A stretch of DNA of 64,000 nt from Paraphysomonas bandaiensis (lineage: Eukaryota > Chrysophyceae). Of the stretch, positions 46,659 to 56,872 are shown one piece after another. The notes under the pieces were generated by a model, which was given only the letters and a program-made list of their open reading frames with translations, was not told where the DNA came from and made no database searches. The translations under genes and the position numbers were made by a program. The stretch spans positions 186,001 to 250,000 of the forward strand of contig CBFFRP010000234.1 of the NCBI GenBank assembly GCA_965644295.1, given 5' to 3'. The first letter of the stretch is position 1. Every line of letters begins with the position of its first letter.

Positions 46659-48130
46659 ATGAAACACGCTCTGTTGTCTGTGTGTCTGCTGCTAGTGCAC
46701 TCGCTCAGTGTCTCTGTCTCGAGTGGTGGCTTCTCATCAGTCCCTGCTAACGGGTCCTTCTCATGTCTAGAGCTTCAAAAGTGGGCAAAGACTGAAAAGC
46801 ACTACTCGAATGATCGAAAGACATCTCTTTTTGCTCTGATGACGCCAGAGGAGTGCCTTAAACAGCCGGTCATTCGAGTGCAGAGTGTGAAATATTCACA
46901 GTACAACTCAAACGAAAAATATTTCAGTTCTGCTAAAGATAAATGCGCAGAGCATGATGAGAATGCGGTTGTTTTTCTCTCTAATTTTTCAATCAATCAT
47001 AATTTCTCACATTTTTTGCATGCGTTGCTTCGTCTGTTCTGTGCCCTTGTCGATGCACGCTACATCACTTATGATGAAAAGACTGATTCATTTGTGAAAT
47101 CAAATTACATTATTTGGATAGACGAGAATTTTAAACTATCTTCACGTGGATTTGAGTGGTTGTCTATGATGGGTCCAGTTCGTAAATTGGGAAGTCTGAA
47201 AAGGGGGACATGTGTGTCCGCCAACTCGGTGGTGTATGGAAGTGGGTGTGTCCACCTTCTTCCTCCAGAAAAGTGGTATGGCTATCCTGGATGCAGAGCG
47301 AATAAGGTGTGCATTCTGTAGACTAATGGCATGATCCCACGCCCTATACTTGCTATCTTGTTATTATGTGCAATGATTTATGCATGTTGTTGAGCAGGTA
47401 CTGCCATCTTTTGCAGCGTTTGTCAGAGCACATCATAAGATTAGCAATATTGCTCCTGTTGTGCGGGTGGACAATCGTGGTGTGGTAGACACGAATAAAT
47501 TAAGCTTGGCATTTTCAGTTCGCAAGGTGGGCGACCTTACTGGTAAAAGGTCTATTTCCAACCTTGCTCAGGTAAAGATTCTACTCTCGATAGTCTTTGT
47601 TAGTTTTAAGTCTTTCATAACAGTTACAGACCGTGCTTGACAAATCAATGAGGGTTTCCCATCAACTGAACAATATATCATTCGAAGATCTTGATGTTCC
47701 TTCAGTGGTACACCAGATGTCTCGCGTGCACGTGTTTGTGTCTGTGCATGGGGCGGGTATAACAAACACCTTTTTCATGCTTCCAGGCACGGCTGTAGTA
47801 GAAATCCTACCATTCCCTCTTTGTAACTGCCGCAGCCCGGACTACTTTTATGGCATGGCCGGGTACTATCAGGGCAGTTCAATGGCTCTGGGGCTTAAGC
47901 ACTACACTTATTGTGTACCAGCTTTTCACACAAAGTGGCACGAGAAGCCGAAAGACGCATCTCCGAATGTAAAATGCAACTGGAGACATCTGCATGCAGT
48001 AGAAGAAGTGAGGATAGATGAGACGAACTTTGCATCACTTATACGTAGTATTGAAAGAGAGCTTATAGCAGATGGTGCAGTTGAGATAACTACTCCTATT
48101 ATTAGCCTAAATCCGCATGTAAATGGGTAA
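46659..48130 (+). CDS. GT61-type glycosyltransferase (DUF563), secretory pathway
   Basis: Putative ER/Golgi glycosyltransferase. Three exons: 46659-47306, 47398-47571 and 47630-48130, giving 440 aa. The N-terminus is a signal peptide or anchor (LLSVCLLLVHSLSVSVSSGG). An early block FSHFLHALLRLFCAL matches the N-H/S-H-F-L part of GT61 proteins. The C-terminal block VFVSVHGAGITNTFFMLPG, then TAVVEILPF, is the family signature. Several N-x-S/T sequons (NGSF, NFSI, NISF) fit a lumenal protein. GT61 includes xylosyl- and EGF-domain GlcNAc-transferases, so donor and acceptor cannot be named. The acceptor of intron 2 could be 6 nt earlier, adding two residues. Confidence 0.85.
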
Positions 48131-48454
48131 CGATTATGTTATTTTTAATAAGCAATCTTTATTAAACGTTGGCGAGAATATATTGAAAAGATTGCTTTAC
48201 TGACATTCATCAACATAATAAGTTTGAACCCTGTAAATAATTTGGCGATATGTCTACTATCTACTACTCGAGATATAATATTACGCCGTCAACATATAGT
48301 AAACACTCGAATGTGTAGTCTACAAGCAAGTTGTACTGAATGCTGAATTACAGTGGGCTATTTAAAACAATTTAGCCTGCTGTGTTTCAATCAATAGAAA
48401 AGAATGAACATAGCACTTTGGAGGCATTAGAAAATCGTTAATTATTATTATTTA
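48131..48454. other. AT-rich 3' flank of GT61 gene
   Basis: No gene, RNA or repeat recognised before the LTR-like block. Confidence 0.5.
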
Positions 48455-48920
48455 CTCGTGGTTTTCTGGGAGATCAGTACCGGTATCTCCTGAAAACTAA
48501 CGTGATCCGCATATATAGTCAGCGGATATCGTTCTGCTCACTCGAAGTCAAATGCTTGTGTGATACAACAAGGGACACTGATTAGTGTCACTTGTGTAGA
48601 CGTCTTTGCCCTTGACGAATAAACAAGCGGAATGGCCCCACCTTAAGGGCATCCGCGGTATTGGGCTGCCTTCTGAAGTCAAGTATCCGGGAATGGGCCC
48701 ACCTTAAGAACTCAAAAATCCCGAAGTTTGCAGATGTCAGTGTGTCAACATTCTGCTTGCTCACTGCGTTTGCCTTGAGTAATAGAGCGAAAGTTGTTGC
48801 CCCTCGGTGCTTGCGGTGACGCACAAGCAGCTTTCGTAGCGTTAAATAGTAGGGTATCATAGTTAAGCACTAGTTAGTTAAATTTTTTTGCGAAAAATTC
48901 TCTGCCCTACGATGGCAAAT
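48455..48920 (-). repeat. LTR-like repeat, longest copy (copy B)
   Basis: Its reverse complement matches copy A (5330-5580) for most of its length, and its other half matches copies C and D. Plus-strand landmarks: AACTAACGTGATCCGCATAT, GACGAATAAACAAGC, GGCTGCCTTCTGAAGTCAAG, ACTCAAAAATCCCGAAGTT and GACGCACAAGCAGCTTTCG. It also holds an internal duplication of the phrase around GGGCCCACCTTAAG (near 48640 and 48695). No retroelement protein remnant adjoins it. Confidence 0.75.
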
Positions 48921-48965
48921 ACAGTCCAACATAAAGTTTCACCCTATTAACCAGCTCCAAGCCCA

Positions 48966-50336
48966 ATGTCTCTATTGAGACCGTGGCTGAGTCACATCAG
49001 TGTGCCCAGGGCCTTTTACACTCCCTTACTGCTGCATTTTGTTGACCACCACGCTTCCGACAAATTACCTGTCACACCATGTTGTACACGCTCCAAGCCC
49101 CCCTGCCTGGCCTTGCAACCTTCACCCTACTCAACTACTTCAGTTAAACCACGTGCCTGCACCAATGCAGCGCTGACCGCACCTATGTGCTATCCCCTCA
49201 GCAGACAACTTCGTCTCACCCATCGCTTTCTACGGCTACAACCTCTCAGAACATGGCTCGTGCGAGCAGGCTCACGAAAACGACCCCCATGGACCCCCTA
49301 TGCAATCACTGAATACTCTCGATCCCTCTCAACTGTGCAACAGGGCTGCCTTCTGCCGCCCACTCAACCCAACCCAACATGGTTTGTCTGTGGTCCATCC
49401 ACCCAGCAGGCTACCCCCTCACCCTGTTCACCTATCACCCCCACAGCCCATCCATCTCATTGGATAGACACTGTATTCCGCATACGGTATACTCGACTAC
49501 TGTACTACTGTGTCCTACAGGATGTATACCATTCCGTGTATACCTCTACTGCTGTTGGACACATCACCATGTCCATGTACCTGTATACCTGTACTGTTGG
49601 ACACATCACCATGTCCATGTACCTGTCTACCTGTACTGTTGGACACATCACCATGTCCATGTACCTGTCTACCTGTACTGTTGGACACATCACCAGCTCT
49701 CTCTCACTGTCCAACACACTCATAACACCACTGCAGTGTCATACACACACACAGTACACTCTACCTCCTCCTAGAAAACCCCCAGACAAACTATCTCCTC
49801 TCCCTTCGTCTCTGATACCTTGCCGTCATCTTCCTTACACACACTCTCTATGCCTCAGCCTGTACCCCCCTGCACCAACACAGACACTAACAAGGGCAGC
49901 TGAGGACGTCCGAGTGTCTCCTCCAGACCATCATCATCATCACGATCATCTCGTGCATAGGGCTATCAGAGTACTCGACCTCAGTGACTCTTGTTCTGTT
50001 GCGCAGTCTCACTCCCCTCAATCAGATGTTGCCTCTCTTGCACCATCACACTCCCTCTCGACTCCCTGTAGCTGGACACACCGGATGACCCTCACATCCC
50101 ACCCCTGTACAGCTATACACCCTCTTGCATGTGTTCTCTACCGCTGGCTAAGACAGCAAAAGAGCCGATTTCGACGCTTCTTCACAGTAGGCCATAACCT
50201 TTTGCAAGACCTTCATCCACATACCTCCGAGCCACTTGGAACAATGCCTAAAGGAAGGCCACCAGATCGCCAATCTCAGAAGGGCATATTACTGTTTCCC
50301 CTAACTGCCAGAAGGCTAATAAGTCAGTCCCCGTGA
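48966..50336 (+). CDS. Doubtful 456-codon open frame in C-rich sequence
   Basis: An uninterrupted frame from ATG 48966 to the stop at 50334. The strand is poor in G and A, which lowers stop frequency, so openness is weak evidence. The product is rich in Pro, Ser, Thr, Leu and His (a run of five His near residue 325), with no signal peptide, membrane segment or known domain. It includes the 14-residue repeat VGHITMSMYLSTCT from the 42-bp tandem array. It lies between LTR-like copies B and D, so it could be interior of a non-autonomous element. I favour non-coding. Confidence 0.2.
   Translation: MSLLRPWLSHISVPRAFYTPLLLHFVDHHASDKLPVTPCCTRSKPPCLALQPSPYSTTSVKPRACTNAALTAPMCYPLSRQLRLTHRFLRLQPLRTWLVRAGSRKRPPWTPYAITEYSRSLSTVQQGCLLPPTQPNPTWFVCGPSTQQATPSPCSPITPTAHPSHWIDTVFRIRYTRLLYYCVLQDVYHSVYTSTAVGHITMSMYLYTCTVGHITMSMYLSTCTVGHITMSMYLSTCTVGHITSSLSLSNTLITPLQCHTHTQYTLPPPRKPPDKLSPLPSSLIPCRHLPYTHSLCLSLYPPAPTQTLTRAAEDVRVSPPDHHHHHDHLVHRAIRVLDLSDSCSVAQSHSPQSDVASLAPSHSLSTPCSWTHRMTLTSHPCTAIHPLACVLYRWLRQQKSRFRRFFTVGHNLLQDLHPHTSEPLGTMPKGRPPDRQSQKGILLFPLTARRLISQSP
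49554..49695 (+). repeat. 42-bp tandem repeat, about 3.4 copies
   Basis: Units start at 49554, 49596, 49638 and 49680 with GTTGGACACATCACCA and are nearly identical; one base change (ctgtAtacc/ctgtCtacc) marks the first. The unit is a multiple of three, so the frame is kept. The fourth copy is truncated after 16 bases. Confidence 0.9.
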
Positions 50337-50464
50337 GGTACATAAGGCTATCTATCATATAGCGAGTGGAGTCTCATCCCAAGAGGAGACCTCCAGATCA
50401 CACGCGCCGGTGAGTCCCAGGACACACGATCATGGCGAGCCTCATAACACACACTAAGAACGGA

Positions 50465-50715
50465 AGTGGTTGCACCTTGGTGCTTGCGGCGACGCACAAG
50501 CAGCTTCTGTAGCGTTAAATAGTAGGATAAAAGAGTTTGTATTGATTAGTTACGGGTAGTAGTCTAACTAGTATGACTAGCATTCTTCTAGCCACTAATT
50601 GGTGCAGGCTTTCAACGCCTATTGCTAAATAATCAGACATTCAATATATAAATTTTTTTGCTACATTAGTTCTGACTCTTACATGCCTATTACTAATAAT
50701 ATGACATTCACTATT
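50465..50715 (-). repeat. LTR-like fragment (copy D)
   Basis: Plus-strand words GTTGCACCTTGGTGCTTGCG, GACGCACAAGCAGCTT, GTAGCGTTAAATAGTAGG, CTACATTAGTTCTGACTCTT and ATGCCTATTACTAATAAT match copies B and C in the same orientation. It lacks the part homologous to copy A. Same orientation as B, 1.5 kb apart. Confidence 0.7.
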
Positions 50716-50972
50716 CACTACAACACCTAGCCAGCACAGAGACGATGTTTTTTCTATATTCACTAAACGCAGAACGGCACTGGAAAGGTGATGATAGAAG
50801 TATCTTGCAGACAAAATGGCAATGCTAAGACCAACTACAATAGGACGCTTTATCCCATGCTTAACCTGCATAGAAGTTAACAGTGCATCGTGTACCACTG
50901 TGGCATTTGCTTGTGAAATAGTGAGATATAATGCTGGTATGCGGTTTTATTACCCAAAATTCTCAAACTAAT

Positions 50973-53900
50973 CTATACTGCAAAATCTGGATCATTTCGA
51001 AGTTTCTTCATTATCTTCTTCTTGTAATCCCGGAAGCTTCCGTCGAAACGATTCAGGCGCTTCTTTGAAAGGACCCAAAGCTGACCATCTACCACATCAG
51101 CAGCTCGAACATTTTCTTTTCTAATGCCATCAGCTGAACCCGTTAAGAGACGGTTGATGAATGCCTCGTCGTGTGAGACGACAATAATAGCCCCCTGTTA
51201 CTCATTAGTGCAATTGTCGAAATTTCAATGGAATTGCAATGATTATTACCTTGTATGTATCCAGAGCATCCCCAAGGGCCCTCACAGTGTCAGAGTCTAA
51301 ATGATTTGTGGGCTATATACAAACGTCCCAACGAAGTGAGCAAGTTTACGTTGAGATAATAAGCGTACCTCATCCAATATCAGTACATCGGGCTTGTTAT
51401 ACAAGGCCACGGCAAGAGCTACTTTCATTCTACAGAATCCCCATCATAAAAACAGAACAAAAGATAGCCAACAGAGCACGTTGCCCACAGATAATCGCCA
51501 TTACAATTTCATGTACGTCGCCTACAACAGAAAACCTTACCGTTGACCTCCGCTTAGATATCTAACAGGGATTACAGCACGAGTGCCCTGGATACCAAAA
51601 TTAGCTAAATACGAACGCTGAGCTGTTTCCTCCTGTCGTGTCCCTGGAATAAACGATAGTTATATACTTCTTTTTACAAGAAACAATGGCACTAATTCAC
51701 ACGATATGCAGATTACGTACACTATGGACATTTCGTACAGACAAATTACGTACAGCACTCATCGATACATAATACACAGGGTGCAAATACACACCTGGGT
51801 CATATAATCCTACGGCATTGGAAGCATCTTGAGGCATGTCGCGCATATGCTCGAGGGGATTTTTGTCAGGATCTAACTGTTCACCCTTGTAGTGGTGCTG
51901 CTGAAGCATAGTTATACGGCATCCCGTGTGGCGACGAATAGTGCCAACGGAAGGATCAAGTTCCCCCAGAAGAACATTCAATAAACACGTTTTCCTGATG
52001 ATACGTTAACTATTGATCAACCACATACACAACATGCAACACCGTACCCACAACCATTCTTTCCAATAATTCCTATACGCCCTCTGGGTGGGACAATGAA
52101 GTCTACATCCTCGAATAAGTTATTGCCCTGCTCCCATCCAAACGAAGCTCGTTCAACGCCGATCAAAACCTGATATGGCATTTTACAATTTGGTCAATAT
52201 CGCATCCAATTCATATGTACTTCACCCAGACTCACCTCATCATCTGCAAATATTCCACTGGGTGGTGGAATCGTAAATGATCCTAAACCAATACAAAAAA
52301 GTCATATTTAGCACACTAAAAAAAATATTCACAGCCAACACACCTTCTATGTCTTCCTCAATTTCCTCAATATCTTCCATGTTTTCAAGTTTCTTCATTT
52401 TCATCTTGCGCTGAGACTGATGGCCCGATCCGTCATATTTTTTGCCTTCGCGGGATATGAATTCCTTGAGCTTATCCTTCTGTAGTTCTTGTGCGGCTTT
52501 AGCTCTCGCTAGAGCTCTCCGTCTATCCTCAAGGGTAACTTCATACGACCGATAATCACCTGTTTATCGGCATTTACAAAAAGTATATATGATTCATGCC
52601 CTTTTGTACGTGCCTGAGAAATGAGTCAAAGCACCTTTCTTCTGTCCAGCAAGAGTAGATCGGAGCTCCAGTATGTCTGTGCATACAGCGTCCAGGAAAT
52701 ACTGATCATGCGAAACAATTAGGGCCATTCCCTCAAACCGATGGGTTAGATAGTTCTCTAGCCATACGAGGGCATGAAGATCGAGATGGTTAGTAGGCTA
52801 CAGCAAAGTTACAGTTAGTGAAACGCAATCTACAGATATGTAACAGAACATTAAATAGAGAGTGTTATATATGATAGTCCACTACAATTCAATAATATGT
52901 AAGATACATTGTCCCACGATTCCAAAAAATCTATGTGAAATGAACTGATGTGTGGTACATAGTTATTAATTCACAGTGAACAGCGAGTATCCATGAGGAA
53001 AGGAACAGTACCCCAAACAATACTACCTCATCCAACAATAGCAAATCAGGAGCCACAAAGAGCGCAGATGCCAAAGCTGCTCGCATCGCCCAGCCACCAC
53101 TTAGGCTACGTGTGGGGACAGTAGCTATAGTATCCGGATCAAACCCTAAACCTGTTAAAATGCGCGTAGCCCGAGCTTCAGCAGTAGAAGCACCTGTACA
53201 AATGTAAGAATACAAATAGACAGAAGTTTTGATCTATATATTCCACATCTGAACATATTTTTCTTAATTACAGTCTACCATATGCAACAACACCACACAA
53301 GCAACATTTATCAAAGTTAGAGCATGGGTTACATTGCACTCACCAATGATCTCCATACGCTCATACACCTCTGCAAGAGCCACCTCCAAATTGACACCTT
53401 CCATGTCTGGTGGTACTGGATCGGTCCCGTGTATCATAGCATTGAGTCGAGCCTCGTCTTGTAATAACGATGTTCTCTCGACATCGGCTCTCAACAACCA
53501 CTTCGAAAAGTTGTTATGACTAGTACGTGCCATAATATATACATGAAAAAGTGTATACATGCATGTACAACACAAGAGTGCATCGGCATACAATAAATTG
53601 TAGCAATCCACAGTGGGCAGTAGGTAGTCACAGACAGTGTGTGTAAAGACCAATTACCTGCATTGGAGTATCGTCATCACCCTCCACATGCTGCTCTACT
53701 AATAATATTTTGAGGTGATCTAAACCTGGCAAGGCATAGCACGCCAGTGATCGCATAAGGGTCGTCTTGCCTACACACCACACATTCTCTCAGTCAGCTA
53801 CTTTATATTGATAAGAAATATCTATTCTAATACCACGCATCTTAAAACTACACAATCAGCCGTGATTGTCATAAATACTATGAAAAAATATATTCTGCTA

Positions 53901-54739
53901 GTCATACCTGCTCCATTTCGGCCAATGAGACCATAGCGTCTTCCCCATGAGAGGGTAAGCGAGACGTCTGACAGAAGCTCGCCCCTGCCTAAAGAAAGAG
54001 TAGTTTCACATGAGATAATATGTAACAATACGCAGGGTACTTAGCAGAAAATATCGTAAGTGCATGCTAGTACTACGGTATCGAAATATTGTAGATGTGA
54101 AGCGGTAATATCCGTACCAGAAGGATGTGGTAAACCAAACGACTCGATATTAACACCAGTACAGGCTTTGCTACTACTTTTAGCACCACTTCTTGCTGCC
54201 CTGATGGCCGCCATACGTGCAGCAGCCATTTCCATGCGACGCTGCATATCTGCTTCCGCTTCAGCACGCAACTTTCTAGCTAACTGTTCGCTCTCGTGGG
54301 CTTTACGCTTCTTTTCTCGTCGGGTCTTCGGAATAGCCTTTGCGTCATACTCAGTGTTCGAAGAAACTTCATTCGGATTATCTGTATCGATAAACACAAC
54401 TCCACCATATGTTTGTTTCTTCGTCTCCAATCCAGACCCCTCTATTATACGCACAGGTGCAGATAAGAGCTCGGGCACCTCTGACTCCGTCTTGGACACA
54501 GATACACTTGACTTAAACCCGCTCCCTCCAAACGACACTGCTAACTGACGACATAGAGAGGCCGCCTTCTCCTCATCTCCATACTCCGAATCGATGATGA
54601 ATGGAGCGACAGCTTCTTCAATAACTTCAGCATTCTGCTTCTCGCTGAGGCTCATCTCGTCTAAAATCGATACGATGTAGCCGACTAAGTCCTCACTGAA
54701 ACCGGGAAGCACGCTGTCCACCACGCTCTCTGTGGACAT
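50973..54739 (-). CDS. ABCF-family ATPase, ABCF3/GCN20 type
   Basis: Soluble twin-ABC protein; GCN20/ABCF3 binds ribosomes and assists Gcn1 in Gcn2 activation. Fourteen exons close in frame: 54739-54118, 53988-53908, 53770-53658, 53500-53344, 53193-53027, 52797-52635, 52559-52344, 52282-52236, 52169-52048, 51994-51795, 51643-51541, 51429-51369, 51312-51250 and 51194-50973, giving 778 aa. The first 200 residues resemble the ABCF3 N-terminal region (charged coiled coil with [14 protein letters not shown]). ABC1: Walker [13 protein letters not shown], signature [10 protein letters not shown], Walker [22 protein letters not shown]-loop [11 protein letters not shown]2: [45 protein letters not shown]. 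The linker is shorter than usual. Both Walker A loops are split by introns. The divergent partner is beyond the TATG array. Confidence 0.93.
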
Positions 54740-54859
54740 GTCTCACGGGTTGATATCGACGATGGAGGGTCTATAGGACTGCTGTGGCTATCGATTCATC
54801 TTATCCGTTCCTGCAGAAGACACATATACACAACTGTATACATGTATACACACCTATGT

Positions 54860-55004
54860 GGCTGTATGTATGTATGTATGTATGTATGTATGTATGTATG
54901 TATGTATGTATGTATGTATGTATGTATGTATGTATGTATGTATGTATGTATGTATGTATGTATGTATGTATGTATGTATGTATGTATGTATGTATGTATG
55001 TATG

Positions 55005-55038
<34 letters not shown>

Positions 55039-55244
55039 TGTATGTATGTATGTATGTATGTATGTATGTATGTATGTATGTATGTATGTATGTATGTATG
55101 TATGTATGTATGAATGTATGTATTTATGTTTGTATGTATGAATTTTTGAATGTATGTACGTATGTCTGTTCGTATGTATGTATGTATGTATGTATGTATG
55201 TATGTATGTATGTATGTGTATGTAAGTTTGTATGTGTATGTATG

Positions 55245-55275
<31 letters not shown>

Positions 55276-55296
55276 GTATGTATGTATGTATGTATG

Positions 55297-55330
<34 letters not shown>

Positions 55331-55965
55331 TGTATGTATGTATGTATGTATGTATGTATGTATGTATGTATGTATGTATGTATGTATGTATGTATGTATG
55401 TATGTATGTATGTATGTATGTATGTATGTATGTATGTATGTATGTATGTATGTATGTATGTATGTATGTATGTATGTATGTATGTATGTATGTATGTATG
55501 TATGTATGTATGTATGTATGTATGTATGTATGTATGTATGTATGTATGTATGTATGTATGTATGTATGTATGTATGTATGTATGTATGTATGTATGTATG
55601 TATGTATGTATGTATGTATGTATGTATGTATGTATGTATGTATGTATGTATGTATGTATGTATGTATGTATGTATGTATGTATGTATGTATGTATGTATG
55701 TATGTATGTATGTATGTATGTATGTATGTATGTATGTATGTATGTATGTATGTATGTATGTATGTATGTATGTATGTATGTATGTATGTATGTATGTATG
55801 TATGTATGTATGTATGTATGTATGTATGTATGTATGTATGTATGTATGTATGTATGTATGTATGTATGTATGTATGTATGTATGTATGTATGTATGTATG
55901 TATGTATGTATGTATGTATGTATGTATGTGTATGTAAGTTTGTATGTGTATGTATGTATATAGGT
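54860..55965. repeat. (TATG)n microsatellite, about 1.1 kb
   Basis: About 275 copies of the tetranucleotide. A first block (54866-55107) is perfect except one TATA variant, 55108-55300 is interrupted, and 55301-55928 is about 157 perfect copies. The phrase TGTATGTAAGTTTGTATGTG occurs at about 55216 and again at 55928, so part of the array was duplicated as a larger unit. Open frames through it on both strands (Met-Tyr-Val-Cys or Tyr-Ile-His-Thr repeats) are repeat by-products. Confidence 0.98.
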
Positions 55966-56872
55966 AGGTAGGTTGGTAGTATGTACCCGTATACTGGTAT
56001 ATCAGTACCTTATAGTGAGTTAGTATGTCTATAAGCTGATAAGATCCACGCACCTGACAATAGATCTGGTTCCAGAGTTCTCTTATACCTTCCAGCGACT
56101 GCATAGAGTGCTGTAGTCCTCTGATCATACTTGAGATAGATGTTCTAACCCATCTTTTCGGTGCATGTAATCATTTAGGGTCAATAATTTGGGAATACCG
56201 TAAGGAACGCATCTTGTGGGCGTGGTGTTACCATGCGTACAGTAAGCATATAAAGAAGCGTATGTTAAGGCAATATACCTACACTATTTGTACCTTTGTT
56301 TATTGCTGGATCTAAGTTACTGGATTCAAATGATATCCGCATTGTTAATGGGGTGATATAACACACTACATACTATACACTATACACTGCACATTATATT
56401 GCTGTCGAATATCATTTTGAATTAGAAGTATTGATCGCGACACTTGACTTCTGTAATGAATGTGGACTTTTTTCATTTAAATACTGCACAAAGCTTAATA
56501 AGCCAGGAATCAGTTCCTCTATATACCAAGAGCACATGTTGTTATTCTATCTACTTGAGGTATCAAAAGCACAGTTGAGCCGTATTGAAATTTAATAGAA
56601 TCGATAAAAAATTTAAATTGATAGGAATGTCTGCAAAATTTAGTAGAAACAAATGTCACTTTTTAGTTTAGTAGGGACAAATATATTTCCGCCATTATAA
56701 ATGGATAGCAAATATACTCGTTCTAATCCACACTTTTTGTCCTCTCTACCTTGTAATTTTGGGTCAGTTATGAATCCACTTACTTATTTCTACATAATTT
56801 GTAATCTGGTTAATGTAATCCACAAAGGCAACACTCAAATATTATAACGGAATCGATTTAAAATATTGTCTA
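55966..56872. other. AT-rich intergenic region
   Basis: No exon or RNA recognised between the microsatellite and the fluoride-channel gene. Some words repeat locally (ACTATACACTATACACT near 56370). Confidence 0.5.

Noticed and set aside
54784-56128. Several long open frames (Met-Tyr-Val-Cys and Tyr-Ile-His-Thr repeats) on both strands
   Set aside because: They are forced by the TATG tetranucleotide array, which has no stop in any frame; there is no gene signal around them.
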